Program-made: the position numbers and the translations under genes
Notes under the pieces: generated by a model
What the model was told of the DNA's origin: nothing
Databases searched by the model: none
Seen by the model: only the letters and a program-made list of their open reading frames with translations
Part shown: in pieces, positions 39,859 through 52,591 of the stretch
How the letters are laid out: each line of letters opens with the position of its first letter
How positions within the stretch are numbered: the first letter of the stretch is position 1
Assembly (NCBI RefSeq): GCF_963576545.1
Contig: NW_026870567.1
Location: 1 to 64,000, forward strand
Direction: 5' to 3'
Source of the DNA: Limanda limanda
Lineage: Eukaryota; Chordata; Actinopteri; Pleuronectiformes; Pleuronectidae
DNA length: 64,000 nt

Positions 39859-42271
39859 TTCCGAAAGTCGGAGAAGCTCAAGGATGGTACCGATCGATGC
39901 GCGCTACCCCATTTAGTGGGGGTAGAGCCTACTTGCAAGTCTCTCCGACCTTCACAAAAAAAGTTATTCAAGAATATCTCTTTCTCCTATGTGCTTTCAT
40001 CCCTAACCCTAACCCTAACCCTTCCGAAAGTCGGAGAAGCTCAAGGATGGTACCGATCGATGCGCGCTACCCCATTTAGTGGGGGTAGAGCCTACTTGCA
40101 AGTCTCTCCGACCTTCACAAAAAAAGTTATTCAAGAATATCTCTTTCTCCTATGTGCTTTCATCCCTAACCCTAACCCTAACCCTTCCGAAAGTCGGAGA
40201 AGCTCAAGGATGGTACCGATCGATGCGCGCAACCCCATTTAGTGGGGGTAGAGCCTACTTGCAAGTCTCTCCGACCTTCACAAAAAAGGTTATTCAAGAA
40301 TATCTCCTCAGATTTGGGGGAATTTCGTCGGTCGACCTCTTCCGAAGGTCGTACAAGCTCGGGGATGGTACCAATCGATCTGCAGGACCCAAATTAGTCC
40401 AGATGCAACCACTTTCCAAGTCTCTCCGACCTTCACAAAAAAAGTTATTCAAGAATATCTCTTTCTCCTATGTGCTTTCATCCCTAACCCTAACCCTAAC
40501 CCTTCCGAAAGTCGGAGAAGCTCAAGGATGGTACCGATCGATGCGCGCTACCCCATTTAGTGGGGGTAGAGCCTACTTGCAAGTCTCTCCGACCTTCACA
40601 AAAAAAGTTATTCAAGAATATCTCCTCAGATTTGGGGGAATTTCGTCGGTCGACCTCTTCCGAAGGTCGTACAAGCTCGGGGATGGTACCAATCGATCCG
40701 CAGGACCCAAATTAGTCCAGATGCAACCACTTTCCAAGTCTCTCCGACCTTCACAAAAAAAGTTATTCAAGAATATCTCTTTCTCCTATGTGCTTTCATC
40801 CCTAACCCTAACCCTAACCCTTCCGAAAGTCGGAGAAGCTCAAGGATGGTACCGATCGATGCGCGTTACCCCATTTAGTGGGGGTAGAGCCTACTTGCAA
40901 GTCTCTCCGACCTTCACAAAAAAAGTTATTCAAGAATATCTCTTTCTCCTATGTGCTTTCATCCCTAACCCTAACCCTAACCCTTCCGAAAGTCGGAGAA
41001 GCTCAAGGATGGTACCGATCGATGCGCGCTACCCCATTTAGTGGGGGTAGAGCCTACTTGCAAGTCTCTCCGACCTTCACAAAAAAAGTTATTCAAGAAT
41101 ATCTCTTTCTCCTATGTGCTTTCATCCCTAACCCTAACCCTAACCCTTCCGAAAGTCGGAGAAGCTCAAGGATGGTACCGATCGATGCGCGCTACCCCAT
41201 TTAGTGGGGGTAGAGCCTACTTGCAAGTCTCTCCGACCTTCACAAAAAAAGTTATTCAAGAATATCTCTTTCTCCTATGTGCTTTCATCCCTAACCCTAA
41301 CCCTAACCCTTCCAAAAGTCGGAGAAGCTCAAGGATGGTACTGATCGATGCGCGCAACCCCATTTAGTGGGGGTAGAGCCTACTTGCAAGTCTCTCCGAC
41401 CTTCACAAAAAAAGTTATTCAAGAATATCTCCTCAGATTTGGGGGAATTTCGTCGGTCGACCTCTTCCGAAGGTCGTACAAGCTCGGGGATGGTACCAAT
41501 CGATCTGCAGGACCCAAATTAGTCCAGATGCAACCACTTTCCAAGTCTCTCCGACCTTCACAAAAAAAGTTATTCAAGAATATCTCTTTCTCCTATGTGC
41601 TTTCATCCCTAACCCTAACCCTAACCCTTCCGAAAGTCGGAGAAGCTCAAGGATGGTACCGATCGATGCGCGCTACCCCATTTAGTGGGGGTAGAGCCTA
41701 CTTGCAAGTCTCTCCGACCTTCACAAAAAAAGTTATTCAAGAATATCTCTTTCTCCTATGTGCTTTCATCCCTAACCCTAACCCTAACCCTTCCGAAAGT
41801 CGGAGAAGCTCAAGGATGGTACCGATCGATGCGCGCTACCCCATTTAGTGGGGGTAGAGCCTACTTGCAAGTCTCTCCGACCTTCACAAAAAAAGTTATT
41901 CAAGAATATCTCCTCAGATTTGGGGGAATTTCGTCGGTCGACCTCTTCAGAAGGTCGTACAAGCTCGGGGATGGTACCAATCGATCCGCAGGACCCAAAT
42001 TAGTCCAGATGCAACCACTTTCCAAGTCTCTCCGACCTTCACAAAAAAAGTTATTCAAGAATATCTCTTTCTCCTATGTGCTTTCATCCCTAACCCTAAC
42101 CCTAACCCTTCCGAAAGTCGGAGAAGCTCAAGGATGGTACCGATCGATGCGCGCTACCCCATTTAGTGGGGGTAGAGCCTACTTGCAAGTCTCTCCGACC
42201 TTCACAAAAAAAGTTATTCAAGAATATCTCTTTCTCCTATGTGCTTTCATCCCTAACCCTAACCCTAACCC

Positions 42272-42434
42272 TTCCGAAAGTCGGAGAAGCTCAAGGATGG
42301 TACCAATCGATCCGCAGGACCCAAATTAGTCCAGATGCAACCACTTTCCAAGTCTCTCCGACCTTCACAAAAAAAGTTATTCAAGAATATCTCTTTCTCC
42401 TATGTGCTTTCATCCCTAACCCTAACCCTAACCC
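42272..42434 (+). repeat. Hybrid monomer H
   Basis: It has the P1/P2 join at GGTACC and belongs to the second 2,576-bp unit. It is followed by a run of eight A monomers. Confidence 0.9.
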
Positions 42435-45336
42435 TTCCGAAAGTCGGAGAAGCTCAAGGATGGTACCGATCGATGCGCGCTACCCCATTTAGTGGGGGTA
42501 GAGCCTACTTGCAAGTCTCTCCGACCTTCACAAAAAAAGTTATTCAAGAATATCTCTTTCTCCTATGTGCTTTCATCCCTAACCCTAACCCTAACCCTTC
42601 CGAAAGTCGGAGAAGCTCAAGGATGGTACCGATCGATGCGCGCTACCCCATTTAGTGGGGGTAGAGCCTACTTGCAAGTCTCTCCGACCTTCACAAAAAA
42701 AGTTATTCAAGAATATCTCTTTCTCCTATGTGCTTTCATCCCTAACCCTAACCCTAACCCTTCCGAAAGTCGGAGAAGCTCAAGGATGGTACCGATCGAT
42801 GCGCGCTACCCCATTTAGTGGGGGTAGAGCCTACTTGCAAGTCTCTCCGACCTTCACAAAAAAAGTTATTCAAGAATATCTCTTTCTCCTATGTGCTTTC
42901 ATCCCTAACCCTAACCCTAACCCTTCCGAAAGTCGGAGAAGCTCAAGGATGGTACCGATCGATGCGCGCTACCCCATTTAGTGGGGGTAGAGCCTACTTG
43001 CAAGTCTCTCCGACCTTCACAAAAAAAGTTATTCAAGAATATCTCTTTCTCCTATGTGCTTTCATCCCTAACCCTAACCCTAACCCTTCCGAAAGTCGGA
43101 GAAGCTCAAGGATGGTACCGATCGATGCGCGCTACCCCATTTAGTGGGGGTAGAGCCTACTTGCAAGTCTCTCCGACCTTCACAAAAAAAGTTATTCAAG
43201 AATATCTCTTTCTCCTATGTGCTTTCATCCCTAACCCTAACCCTAACCCTTCCGAAAGTCGGAGAAGCTCAAGGATGGTACCGATCGATGCGCGCTACCC
43301 CATTTAGTGGGGGTAGAGCCTACTTGCAAGTCTCTCCGACCTTCACAAAAAAAGTTATTCAAGAATATCTCTTTCTCCTATGTGCTTTCATCCCTAACCC
43401 TAACCCTAACCCTTCCGAAAGTCGGAGAAGCTCAAGGATGGTACCGATCGATGCGCGCTACCCCATTTAGTGGGGGTAGAGCCTACTTGCAAGTCTCTCC
43501 GACCTTCACAAAAAAAGTTATTCAAGAATATCTCTTTCTCCTATGTGCTTTCATCCCTAACCCTAACCCTAACCCTTCCGAAAGTCGGAGAAGCTCAAGG
43601 ATGGTACCGATCGATGCGCGCTACCCCATTTAGTGGGGGTAGAGCCTACTTGCAAGTCTCTCCGACCTTCACAAAAAAAGTTATTCAAGAATATCTCTTT
43701 CTCCTATGTGCTTTCATCCCTAACCCTAACCCTAACCCTTCCGAAAGTCGGAGAAGCTCAAGGATGGTACTGATCGATGCGCGCAACCCCATTTAGTGGG
43801 GGTAGAGCCTACTTGCAAGTCTCTCCGACCTTCACAAAAAAAGTTATTCAAGAATATCTCCTCAGATTTGGGGGAATTTCGTCGGTCGACCTTTTCCGAA
43901 GGTCGTACAAGCTCGGGGATGGTACCAATCGATCCGCAGGACCCAAATTAGTCCAGATGCAACCACTTTCCAAGTCTCTCCGACCTTCACAAAAAAAGTT
44001 ATTCAAGAATATCTCTTTCTCCTATGTGCTTTCATCCCTAACCCTAACCCTAACCCTTCCGAAAGTCGGAGAAGCTCAGGGATGGTACTGATCGATGCGC
44101 GCTACCCCATTTAGTGGGGGTAGAGCCTACTTGCAAGTCTCTCCGACCTTCACAAAAAAAGTTATTCAAGAATATCTCCTCAGATTTGGGGGAATTTCGT
44201 CGGTCGACCTCTTCCGAAGGTCGTACAAGCTCGGGGATGGTACCAATCGATCCGCAGGACCCAAATTAGTCCAGATGCAACCACTTTCCAAGTCTCTCCG
44301 ACCTTCACAAAAAAAGTTATTCAAGAATATCTCTTTCTCCTATGTGCTTTCATCCCTAACCCTAACCCTAACCCTTCCGAAAGTCGGAGAAGCTCAAGGA
44401 TGGTACCGATCGATGCGCGCTACCCCATTTAGTGGGGGTAGAGCCTACTTGCAAGTCTCTCCGACCTTCACAAAAAAAGTTATTCAAGAATATCTCTTTC
44501 TCCTATGTGCTTTCATCCCTAACCCTAACCCTAACCCTTCCTAAAGTCGGAGAAGCTCAAGGATGGTACTGATCGATGCGCGCAACCCCATTTAGTGGGG
44601 GTAGAGCCTACTTGCAAGTCTCTCCGACCTTCACAAAAAAAGTTATTCAAGAATATCTCCTCAGATTTGGGGGAATTTCGTCGGTCGACCTTTTCCGAAG
44701 GTCGTACAAGCTCGGGGATGGTACCAATCGATCCGCAGGACCCAAATTAGTCCAGATGCAACCACTTTCCAAGTCTCTCCGACCTTCACAAAAAAAGTTA
44801 TTCAAGAATATCTCTTTCTCCTATGTGCTTTCATCCCTAACCCTAACCCTAACCCTTCCGAAAGTCGGAGAAGCTCAAGGATGGTACTGATCGATGTGCG
44901 CTACCCCATTTAGTGGGGGTAGAGCCTACTTGCAAGTCTCTCCGACCTTCACAAAAAAAGTTATTCAAGAATATCTCCTCAGATTTGGGGGAATTTCGTC
45001 GGTCGACCTCTTCCGAAGGTCGTACAAGCTCGGGGATGGTACCAATCGATCTGCAGGACCCAAATTAGTCCAGATGCAACCACTTTCCAAGTCTCTCCGA
45101 CCTTCACAAAAAAAGTTATTCAAGAATATCTCTTTCTCCTATGTGCTTTCATCCCTAACCCTAACCCTAACCCTTCCGAAAGTCGGAGAAGCTCAAGGAT
45201 GGTACCGATCGATGCGCGCTACCCCATTTAGTGGGGGTAGAGCCTACTTGCAAGTCTCTCCGACCTTCACAAAAAAAGTTATTCAAGAATATCTCTTTCT
45301 CCTATGTGCTTTCATCCCTAACCCTAACCCTAACCC

Positions 45337-45499
45337 TTCCGAAAGTCGGAGAAGCTCAAGGATGGTACCAATCGATCCGCAGGACCCAAATTAGTCCAGA
45401 TGCAACCACTTTCCAAGTCTCTCCGACCTTCACAAAAAAAGTTATTCAAGAATATCTCTTTCTCGTATGTGCTTTCATTCCTAACCCTAACCCTAACCC
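45337..45499 (+). repeat. Hybrid monomer H with two private T-tail variants
   Basis: It has the P1/P2 join at GGTACC, plus TCTCGTATGTGC and TTCATTCCTAACC in the tail instead of TCTCCTATGTGC and TTCATCCCTAACC. The second change alters the base just before the telomeric tract and breaks its first CCC, leaving three intact C runs. It shares both changes with 47440. Confidence 0.9.
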
Positions 45500-47439
45500 T
45501 TCCGAAAGTCGGAGAAGCTCAAGGATGGTACCGATCGATGCGCGCTACCCCATTTAGTGGGGGTAGAGCCTACTTGCAAGTCTCTCCGACCTTCACAAAA
45601 AAAGTTATTCAAGAATATCTCTTTCTCCTATGTGCTTTCATCCCTAACCCTAACCCTAACCCTTCCGAAAGTCGGAGAAGCTCAAGGATGGTACCGATCG
45701 ATGCGCGCTACCCCATTTAGTGGGGGTAGAGCCTACTTGCAAGTCTCTCCGACCTTCACAAAAAAAGTTATTCAAGAATATCTCTTTCTCCTATGTGCTT
45801 TCATCCCTAACCCTAACCCTAACCCTTCCGAAAGTCGGAGAAGCTCAAGGATGGTACCGATCGATGCGCGCTACCCCATTTAGTGGGGGTAGAGCCTACT
45901 TGCAAGTCTCTCCGACCTTCACAAAAAAAGTTATTCAAGAATATCTCTTTCTCCTATGTGCTTTCATCCCTAACCCTAACCCTAACCCTTCCGAAAGTCG
46001 GAGAAGCTCAAGGATGGTACCGATCGATGCGCGCTACCCCATTTAGTGGGGGTAGAGCCTACTTGCAAGTCTCTCCGACCTTCACAAAAAAAGTTATTCA
46101 AGAATATCTCTTTCTCCTATGTGCTTTCATCCCTAACCCTAACCCTAACCCTTCCGAAAGTCGGAGAAGCTCAAGGATGGTACCGATCGATGCGCGCTAC
46201 CCCATTTAGTGGGGGTAGAGCCTACTTGCAAGTCTCTCCGACCTTCACAAAAAAAGTTATTCAAGAATATCTCTTTCTCCTATGTGCTTTCATCCCTAAC
46301 CCTAACCCTAACCCTTCCGAAAGTCGGAGAAGCTCAAGGATGGTACCGATCGATGCGCGCTACCCCATTTAGTGGGGGTAGAGCCTACTTGCAAGTCTCT
46401 CCGACCTTCACAAAAAAAGTTATTCAAGAATATCTCTTTCTCCTATGTGCTTTCATCCCTAACCCTAACCCTAACCCTTCCGAAAGTCGGAGAAGCTCAA
46501 GGATGGTACCGATCGATGCGCGCTACCCCATTTAGTGGGGGTAGAGCCTACTTGCAAGTCTCTCCGACCTTCACAAAAAAAGTTATTCAAGAATATCTCT
46601 TTCTCCTATGTGCTTTCATCCCTAACCCTAACCCTAACCCTTCCGAAAGTCGGAGAAGCTCAAGGATGGTACTGATCGATGCGCGCAACCCCATTTAGTG
46701 GGGGTAGAGCCTACTTGCAAGTCTCTCCGACCTTCACAAAAAAAGTTATTCAAGAATATCTCCTCAGATTTGGGGGAATTTCGTCGGTCGACCTTTTCCG
46801 AAGGTCGTACAAGCTCGGGGATGGTACCAATCGATCCGCAGGACCCAAATTAGTCCAGATGCAACCACTTTCCAAGTCTCTCCGACCTTCACAAAAAAAG
46901 TTATTCAAGAATATCTCTTTCTCCTATGTGCTTTCATCCCTAACCCTAACCCTAACCCTTCCGAAAGTCGGAGAAGCTCAAGGATGGTACTGATCGATGT
47001 GCGCTACCCCATTTAGTGGGGGTAGAGCCTACTTGCAAGTCTCTCCGACCTTCACAAAAAAAGTTATTCAAGAATATCTCCTCAGATTTGGGGGAATTTC
47101 GTCGGTCGACCTCTTCCGAAGGTCGTACAAGCTCGGGGATGGTACCAATCGATCTGCAGGACCCAAATTAGTCCAGATGCAACCACTTTCCAAGTCTCTC
47201 CGACCTTCACAAAAAAAGTTATTCAAGAATATCTCTTTCTCCTATGTGCTTTCATCCCTAACCCTAACCCTAACCCTTCCGAAAGTCGGAGAAGCTCAAG
47301 GATGGTACCGATCGATGCGCGCTACCCCATTTAGTGGGGGTAGAGCCTACTTGCAAGTCTCTCCGACCTTCACAAAAAAAGTTATTCAAGAATATCTCTT
47401 TCTCCTATGTGCTTTCATCCCTAACCCTAACCCTAACCC

Positions 47440-47602
47440 TTCCGAAAGTCGGAGAAGCTCAAGGATGGTACCAATCGATCCGCAGGACCCAAATTAGTCC
47501 AGATGCAACCACTTTCCAAGTCTCTCCGACCTTCACAAAAAAAGTTATTCAAGAATATCTCTTTCTCGTATGTGCTTTCATTCCTAACCCTAACCCTAAC
47601 CC
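47440..47602 (+). repeat. Hybrid monomer H, duplicate of 45337
   Basis: It has the same join and the same two tail variants as 45337, exactly 2,103 bp downstream, so it was copied after those variants arose. Confidence 0.9.
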
Positions 47603-50341
47603 TTCCGAAAGTCGGAGAAGCTCAAGGATGGTACCGATCGATGCGCGCTACCCCATTTAGTGGGGGTAGAGCCTACTTGCAAGTCTCTCCGACCTTCACA
47701 AAAAAAGTTATTCAAGAATATCTCTTTCTCCTATGTGCTTTCATCCCTAACCCTAACCCTAACCCTTCCGAAAGTCGGAGAAGCTCAAGGATGGTACCGA
47801 TCGATGCGCGCTACCCCATTTAGTGGGGGTAGAGCCTACTTGCAAGTCTCTCCGACCTTCACAAAAAAAGTTATTCAAGAATATCTCTTTCTCCTATGTG
47901 CTTTCATCCCTAACCCTAACCCTAACCCTTCCGAAAGTCGGAGAAGCTCAAGGATGGTACCGATCGATGCGCGCTACCCCATTTAGTGGGGGTAGAGCCT
48001 ACTTGCAAGTCTCTCCGACCTTCACAAAAAAAGTTATTCAAGAATATCTCTTTCTCCTATGTGCTTTCATCCCTAACCCTAACCCTAACCCTTCCGAAAG
48101 TCGGAGAAGCTCAAGGATGGTACCGATCGATGCGCGCTACCCCATTTAGTGGGGGTAGAGCCTACTTGCAAGTCTCTCCGACCTTCACAAAAAAAGTTAT
48201 TCAAGAATATCTCTTTCTCCTATGTGCTTTCATCCCTAACCCTAACCCTAACCCTTCCGAAAGTCGGAGAAGCTCAAGGATGGTACCGATCGATGCGCGC
48301 TACCCCATTTAGTGGGGGTAGAGCCTACTTGCAAGTCTCTCCGACCTTCACAAAAAAAGTTATTCAAGAATATCTCTTTCTCCTATGTGCTTTCATCCCT
48401 AACCCTAACCCTAACCCTTCCGAAAGTCGGAGAAGCTCAAGGATGGTACCGATCGATGCGCGCTACCCCATTTAGTGGGGGTAGAGCCTACTTGCAAGTC
48501 TCTCCGACCTTCACAAAAAAAGTTATTCAAGAATATCTCTTTCTCCTATGTGCTTTCATCCCTAACCCTAACCCTAACCCTTCCGAAAGTCGGAGAAGCT
48601 CAAGGATGGTACCGATCGATGCGCGCTACCCCATTTAGTGGGGGTAGAGCCTACTTGCAAGTCTCTCCGACCTTCACAAAAAAAGTTATTCAAGAATATC
48701 TCTTTCTCCTATGTGCTTTCATCCCTAACCCTAACCCTAACCCTTCCGAAAGTCGGAGAAGCTCAAGGATGGTACTGATCGATGCGCGCAACCCCATTTA
48801 GTGGGGGTAGAGCCTACTTGCAAGTCTCTCCGACCTTCACAAAAAAAGTTATTCAAGAATATCTCCTCAGATTTGGGGGAATTTCGTCGGTCGACCTTTT
48901 CCGAAGGTCGTACAAGCTCGGGGATGGTACCAATCGATCCGCAGGACCCAAATTAGTCCAGATGCAACCACTTTCCAAGTCTCTCCGACCTTCACAAAAA
49001 AAGTTATTCAAGAATATCTCTTTCTCCTATGTGCTTTCATCCCTAACCCTAACCCTAACCCTTCCGAAAGTCGGAGAAGCTCAGGGATGGTACTGATCGA
49101 TGCGCGCTACCCCATTTAGTGGGGGTAGAGCCTACTTGCAAGTCTCTCCGACCTTCACAAAAAAAGTTATTCAAGAATATCTCCTCAGATTTGGGGGAAT
49201 TTCGTCGGTCGACCTCTTCCGAAGGTCGTACAAGCTCGGGGATGGTACCAATCGATCCGCAGGACCCAAATTAGTCCAGATGCAACCACTTTCCAAGTCT
49301 CTCCGACCTTCACAAAAAAAGTTATTCAAGAATATCTCTTTCTCCTATGTGCTTTCATCCCTAACCCTAACCCTAACCCTTCCGAAAGTCGGAGAAGCTC
49401 AAGGATGGTACCGATCGATGCGCGCTACCCCATTTAGTGGGGGTAGAGCCTACTTGCAAGTCTCTCCGACCTTCACAAAAAAAGTTATTCAAGAATATCT
49501 CTTTCTCCTATGTGCTTTCATCCCTAACCCTAACCCTAACCCTTCCTAAAGTCGGAGAAGCTCAAGGATGGTACTGATCGATGCGCGCAACCCCATTTAG
49601 TGGGGGTAGAGCCTACTTGCAAGTCTCTCCGACCTTCACAAAAAAAGTTATTCAAGAATATCTCCTCAGATTTGGGGGAATTTCGTCGGTCGACCTTTTC
49701 CGAAGGTCGTACAAGCTCGGGGATGGTACCAATCGATCCGCAGGACCCAAATTAGTCCAGATGCAACCACTTTCCAAGTCTCTCCGACCTTCACAAAAAA
49801 AGTTATTCAAGAATATCTCTTTCTCCTATGTGCTTTCATCCCTAACCCTAACCCTAACCCTTCCGAAAGTCGGAGAAGCTCAAGGATGGTACTGATCGAT
49901 GTGCGCTACCCCATTTAGTGGGGGTAGAGCCTACTTGCAAGTCTCTCCGACCTTCACAAAAAAAGTTATTCAAGAATATCTCCTCAGATTTGGGGGAATT
50001 TCGTCGGTCGACCTCTTCCGAAGGTCGTACAAGCTCGGGGATGGTACCAATCGATCTGCAGGACCCAAATTAGTCCAGATGCAACCACTTTCCAAGTCTC
50101 TCCGACCTTCACAAAAAAAGTTATTCAAGAATATCTCTTTCTCCTATGTGCTTTCATCCCTAACCCTAACCCTAACCCTTCCGAAAGTCGGAGAAGCTCA
50201 AGGATGGTACCGATCGATGCGCGCTACCCCATTTAGTGGGGGTAGAGCCTACTTGCAAGTCTCTCCGACCTTCACAAAAAAAGTTATTCAAGAATATCTC
50301 TTTCTCCTATGTGCTTTCATCCCTAACCCTAACCCTAACCC

Positions 50342-52591
50342 TTCCGAAAGTCGGAGAAGCTCAAGGATGGTACTGATCGATGCGCGCAACCCCATTTAGT
50401 GGGGGTAGAGCCTACTTGCAAGTCTCTCCGACCTTCACAAAAAAAGTTATTCAAGAATATCTCCTCAGATTTGGGGGAATTTCGTCGGTCGACCTCTTCC
50501 GAAGGTCGTACAAGCTCGGGGATGGTACCAATCGATCCGCAGGACCCAAATTAGTCCAGATGCAACCACTTTCCAAGTCTCTCCGACCTTCACAAAAAAA
50601 GTTATTCAAGAATATCTCTTTCTCCTATGTGCTTTCATCCCTAACCCTAACCCTAACCCTTCCGAAAGTCGGAGAAGCTCAAGGATGGTACCGATCGATG
50701 CGCGCTACCCCATTTAGTGGGGGTAGAGCCTACTTGCAAGTCTCTCCGACCTTCACAAAAAAAGTTATTCAAGAATATCTCTTTCTCCTATGTGCTTTCA
50801 TCCCTAACCCTAACCCTAACCCTTCCGAAAGTCGGAGAAGCTCAAGGATGGTACCGATCGATGCGCGCTACCCCATTTAGTGGGGGTAGAGCCTATTTGC
50901 AAGTCTCTCCGACCTTCACAAAAAAAGTTATTCAAGAATATCTCTTTCTCCTATGTGCTTTCATCCCTAACCCTAACCCTAACCCTTCCGAAAGTCGGAG
51001 AAGCTCAAGGATGGTACCGATCGATGCGCGCTACCCCATTTAGTGGGGGTAGAGCCTACTTGCAAGTCTCTCCGACCTTCACAAAAAAAGTTATTCAAGA
51101 ATATCTCTTTCTCCTATGTGCTTTCATCCCTAACCCTAACCCTAACCCTTCCGAAAGTCGGAGAAGCTCAAGGATGGTACCGATCGATGCGCGCTACCCC
51201 ATTTAGTGGGGGTAGAGCCTACTTGCAAGTCTCTCCGACCTTCACAAAAAAAGTTATTCAAGAATATCTCTTTCTCCTATGTGCTTTCATCCCTAACCCT
51301 AACCCTAACCCTTCCGAAAGTCGGAGAAGCTCAAGGATGGTACCGATCGATGCGCGCTACCCCATTTAGTGGGGGTAGAGCCTACTTGCAAGTCTCTCCG
51401 ACCTTCACAAAAAAAGTTATTCAAGAATATCTCTTTCTCCTATGTGCTTTCATCCCTAACCCTAACCCTAACCCTTCCGAAAGTCGGAGAAGCTCAAGGA
51501 TGGTACTGATCGATGCGCGCAACCTTATTTAGTGGGGGTAGAGCCTACTTGCAAGTCTCTCCGACCTTCACAAAAAAAGTTATTCAAGAATATCTCCTCA
51601 GATTTGGGGGAATTTCGTCGGTCGACCTCTTCCGAAGGTCGTACAAGCTCGGGGATGGTACCAATCGATCCGCAGGACCCAAATTAGTCCAGATGCAACC
51701 ACTTTCCAAGTCTCTCCGACCTTCACAAAAAAAGTTATTCAAGAATATCTCTTTCTCCTATGTGCTTTCATCCCTAACCCTAACCCTAACCCTTCCGAAA
51801 GTCGGAGAAGCTCAAGGATGGTACTGATCGATGCGCGCTACCCCATTTAGTGGGGGTAGAGCCTACTTGCAAGTCTCTCCGACCTTCACAAAAAAAGTTA
51901 TTCAAGAATATCTCCTCAGATTTGGGGGAATTTCGTCGGTCGACCTCTTCCGAAGGTCGTACAAGCTCGGGGATGGTACCAATCGATCCGCAGGACCCAA
52001 ATTAGTCCAGATGCAACCACTTTCCAAGTCTCTCCGACCTTCACAAAAAAAGTTATTCAAGAATATCTCTTTCTCCTATGTGCTTTCATCCCTAACCCTA
52101 ACCCTAACCCTTCCGAAAGTCGGAGAAGCTCAAGGATGGTACCGATCGATGCGCGCTACCCCATTTAGTGGGGGTAGAGCCTACTTGCAAGTCTCTCCGA
52201 CCTTCACAAAAAAAGTTATTCAAGAATATCTCTTTCTCCTATGTGCTTTCATCCCTAACCCTAACCCTAACCCTTCCGAAAGTCGGAGAAGCTCAAGGAT
52301 GGTACTGATCGATGCGCGCAACCCCATTTAGTGGGGGTAGAGCCTACTTGCAAGTCTCTCCGACCTTCACAAAAAAAGTTATTCAAGAATATCTCCTCAG
52401 ATTTGGGGGAATTTCGTCGGTCGACCTCTTCCGAAGGTCGTAAAAGCTCGGGGATGGTACCAATCGATCCGCAGGACCCAAATTAGTCCAGATGCAACCA
52501 CTTTCCAAGTCTCTCCGACCTTCACAAAAAAAGTTATTCAAGAATATCTCTTTCTCCTATGTGCTTTCATCCCTAACCCTAACCCTAACCC
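50342..52591 (+). repeat. 2,250-bp higher-order module, copy 5
   Basis: Order is B-A5-B-B-A-B, with the marked A at 50823 and a TAAAAG-type last B at 52274. It lies 19 kb from copy 4, yet unit order and markers agree. Confidence 0.9.

Larger units (their letters stand above)
31974..42434 (+). repeat. Array domain 4: hybrid-containing, nested duplications
   Basis: B dimers start at 32463, 32944, 33262, 34069, 34544, 35351, 35832, 37128, 37609, 37927, 38734, 39215, 40185, 40503, 41310 and 41791; hybrid monomers lie at 35025, 36313, 39696 and 42272. The segment from 31974 matches that from 36639 at a spacing of 4,665 bp, with shared rare variants (CCTTTGTGC, CCTTCAGAAAG, GGTAAAGCC, AAAAAAGGTT, GCGCGTTACC). 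The offset becomes 4,671 bp after the short A at 34387, which shows that the 6-bp contraction arose after the duplication or was repaired in the other copy. Confidence 0.88.
37609..42760 (+). repeat. Tandem duplication of a 2,576-bp unit
   Basis: Units 37609-40184 and 40185-42760 have the same order: B-B-A-A-A-B-A-B-A-H-A-A. They share the rare markers AAAAAAGGTT and CTGCAG in the first B, GCGCGTTACC in the first A, TTCCAAAAG in the third B and CTTCAGAAGG in the fourth B. 32944-35350 is a related, incomplete earlier copy. The spacing is constant at 2,576 bp over every landmark I compared, which points to a recent event or an assembly duplication. Confidence 0.88.
44538..48743 (+). repeat. Tandem duplication of a 2,103-bp unit
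   Basis: Units 44538-46640 and 46641-48743 have the order B-B-A-H followed by seven A. Both have GATGTGCGC in the second B, and both have TCTCGTATG and TTCATTCCT in the hybrid monomer. Only the first unit begins with CTAAAG, which suggests that the two outer boundaries were set by different exchange events. Confidence 0.88.
42435..50341 (+). repeat. Array domain 5: long A runs and spaced duplications
   Basis: Eight A monomers run from 42435 to 43738 with no N module. B dimers start at 43739, 44057, 44538, 44856, 46641, 46959, 48744, 49062, 49543 and 49861. The segments 42598-45336 and 47603-50341 (2,739 bp) match at a spacing of 5,005 bp and share private variants: CTCAGGGATGG (44057, 49062), CTTCCTAAAGTCGG (44538, 49543) and GATGTGCGC (44856, 49861). 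In the CCTAAAG variant an in-frame TAA truncates the open frame otherwise typical of the repeat. Confidence 0.88.
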
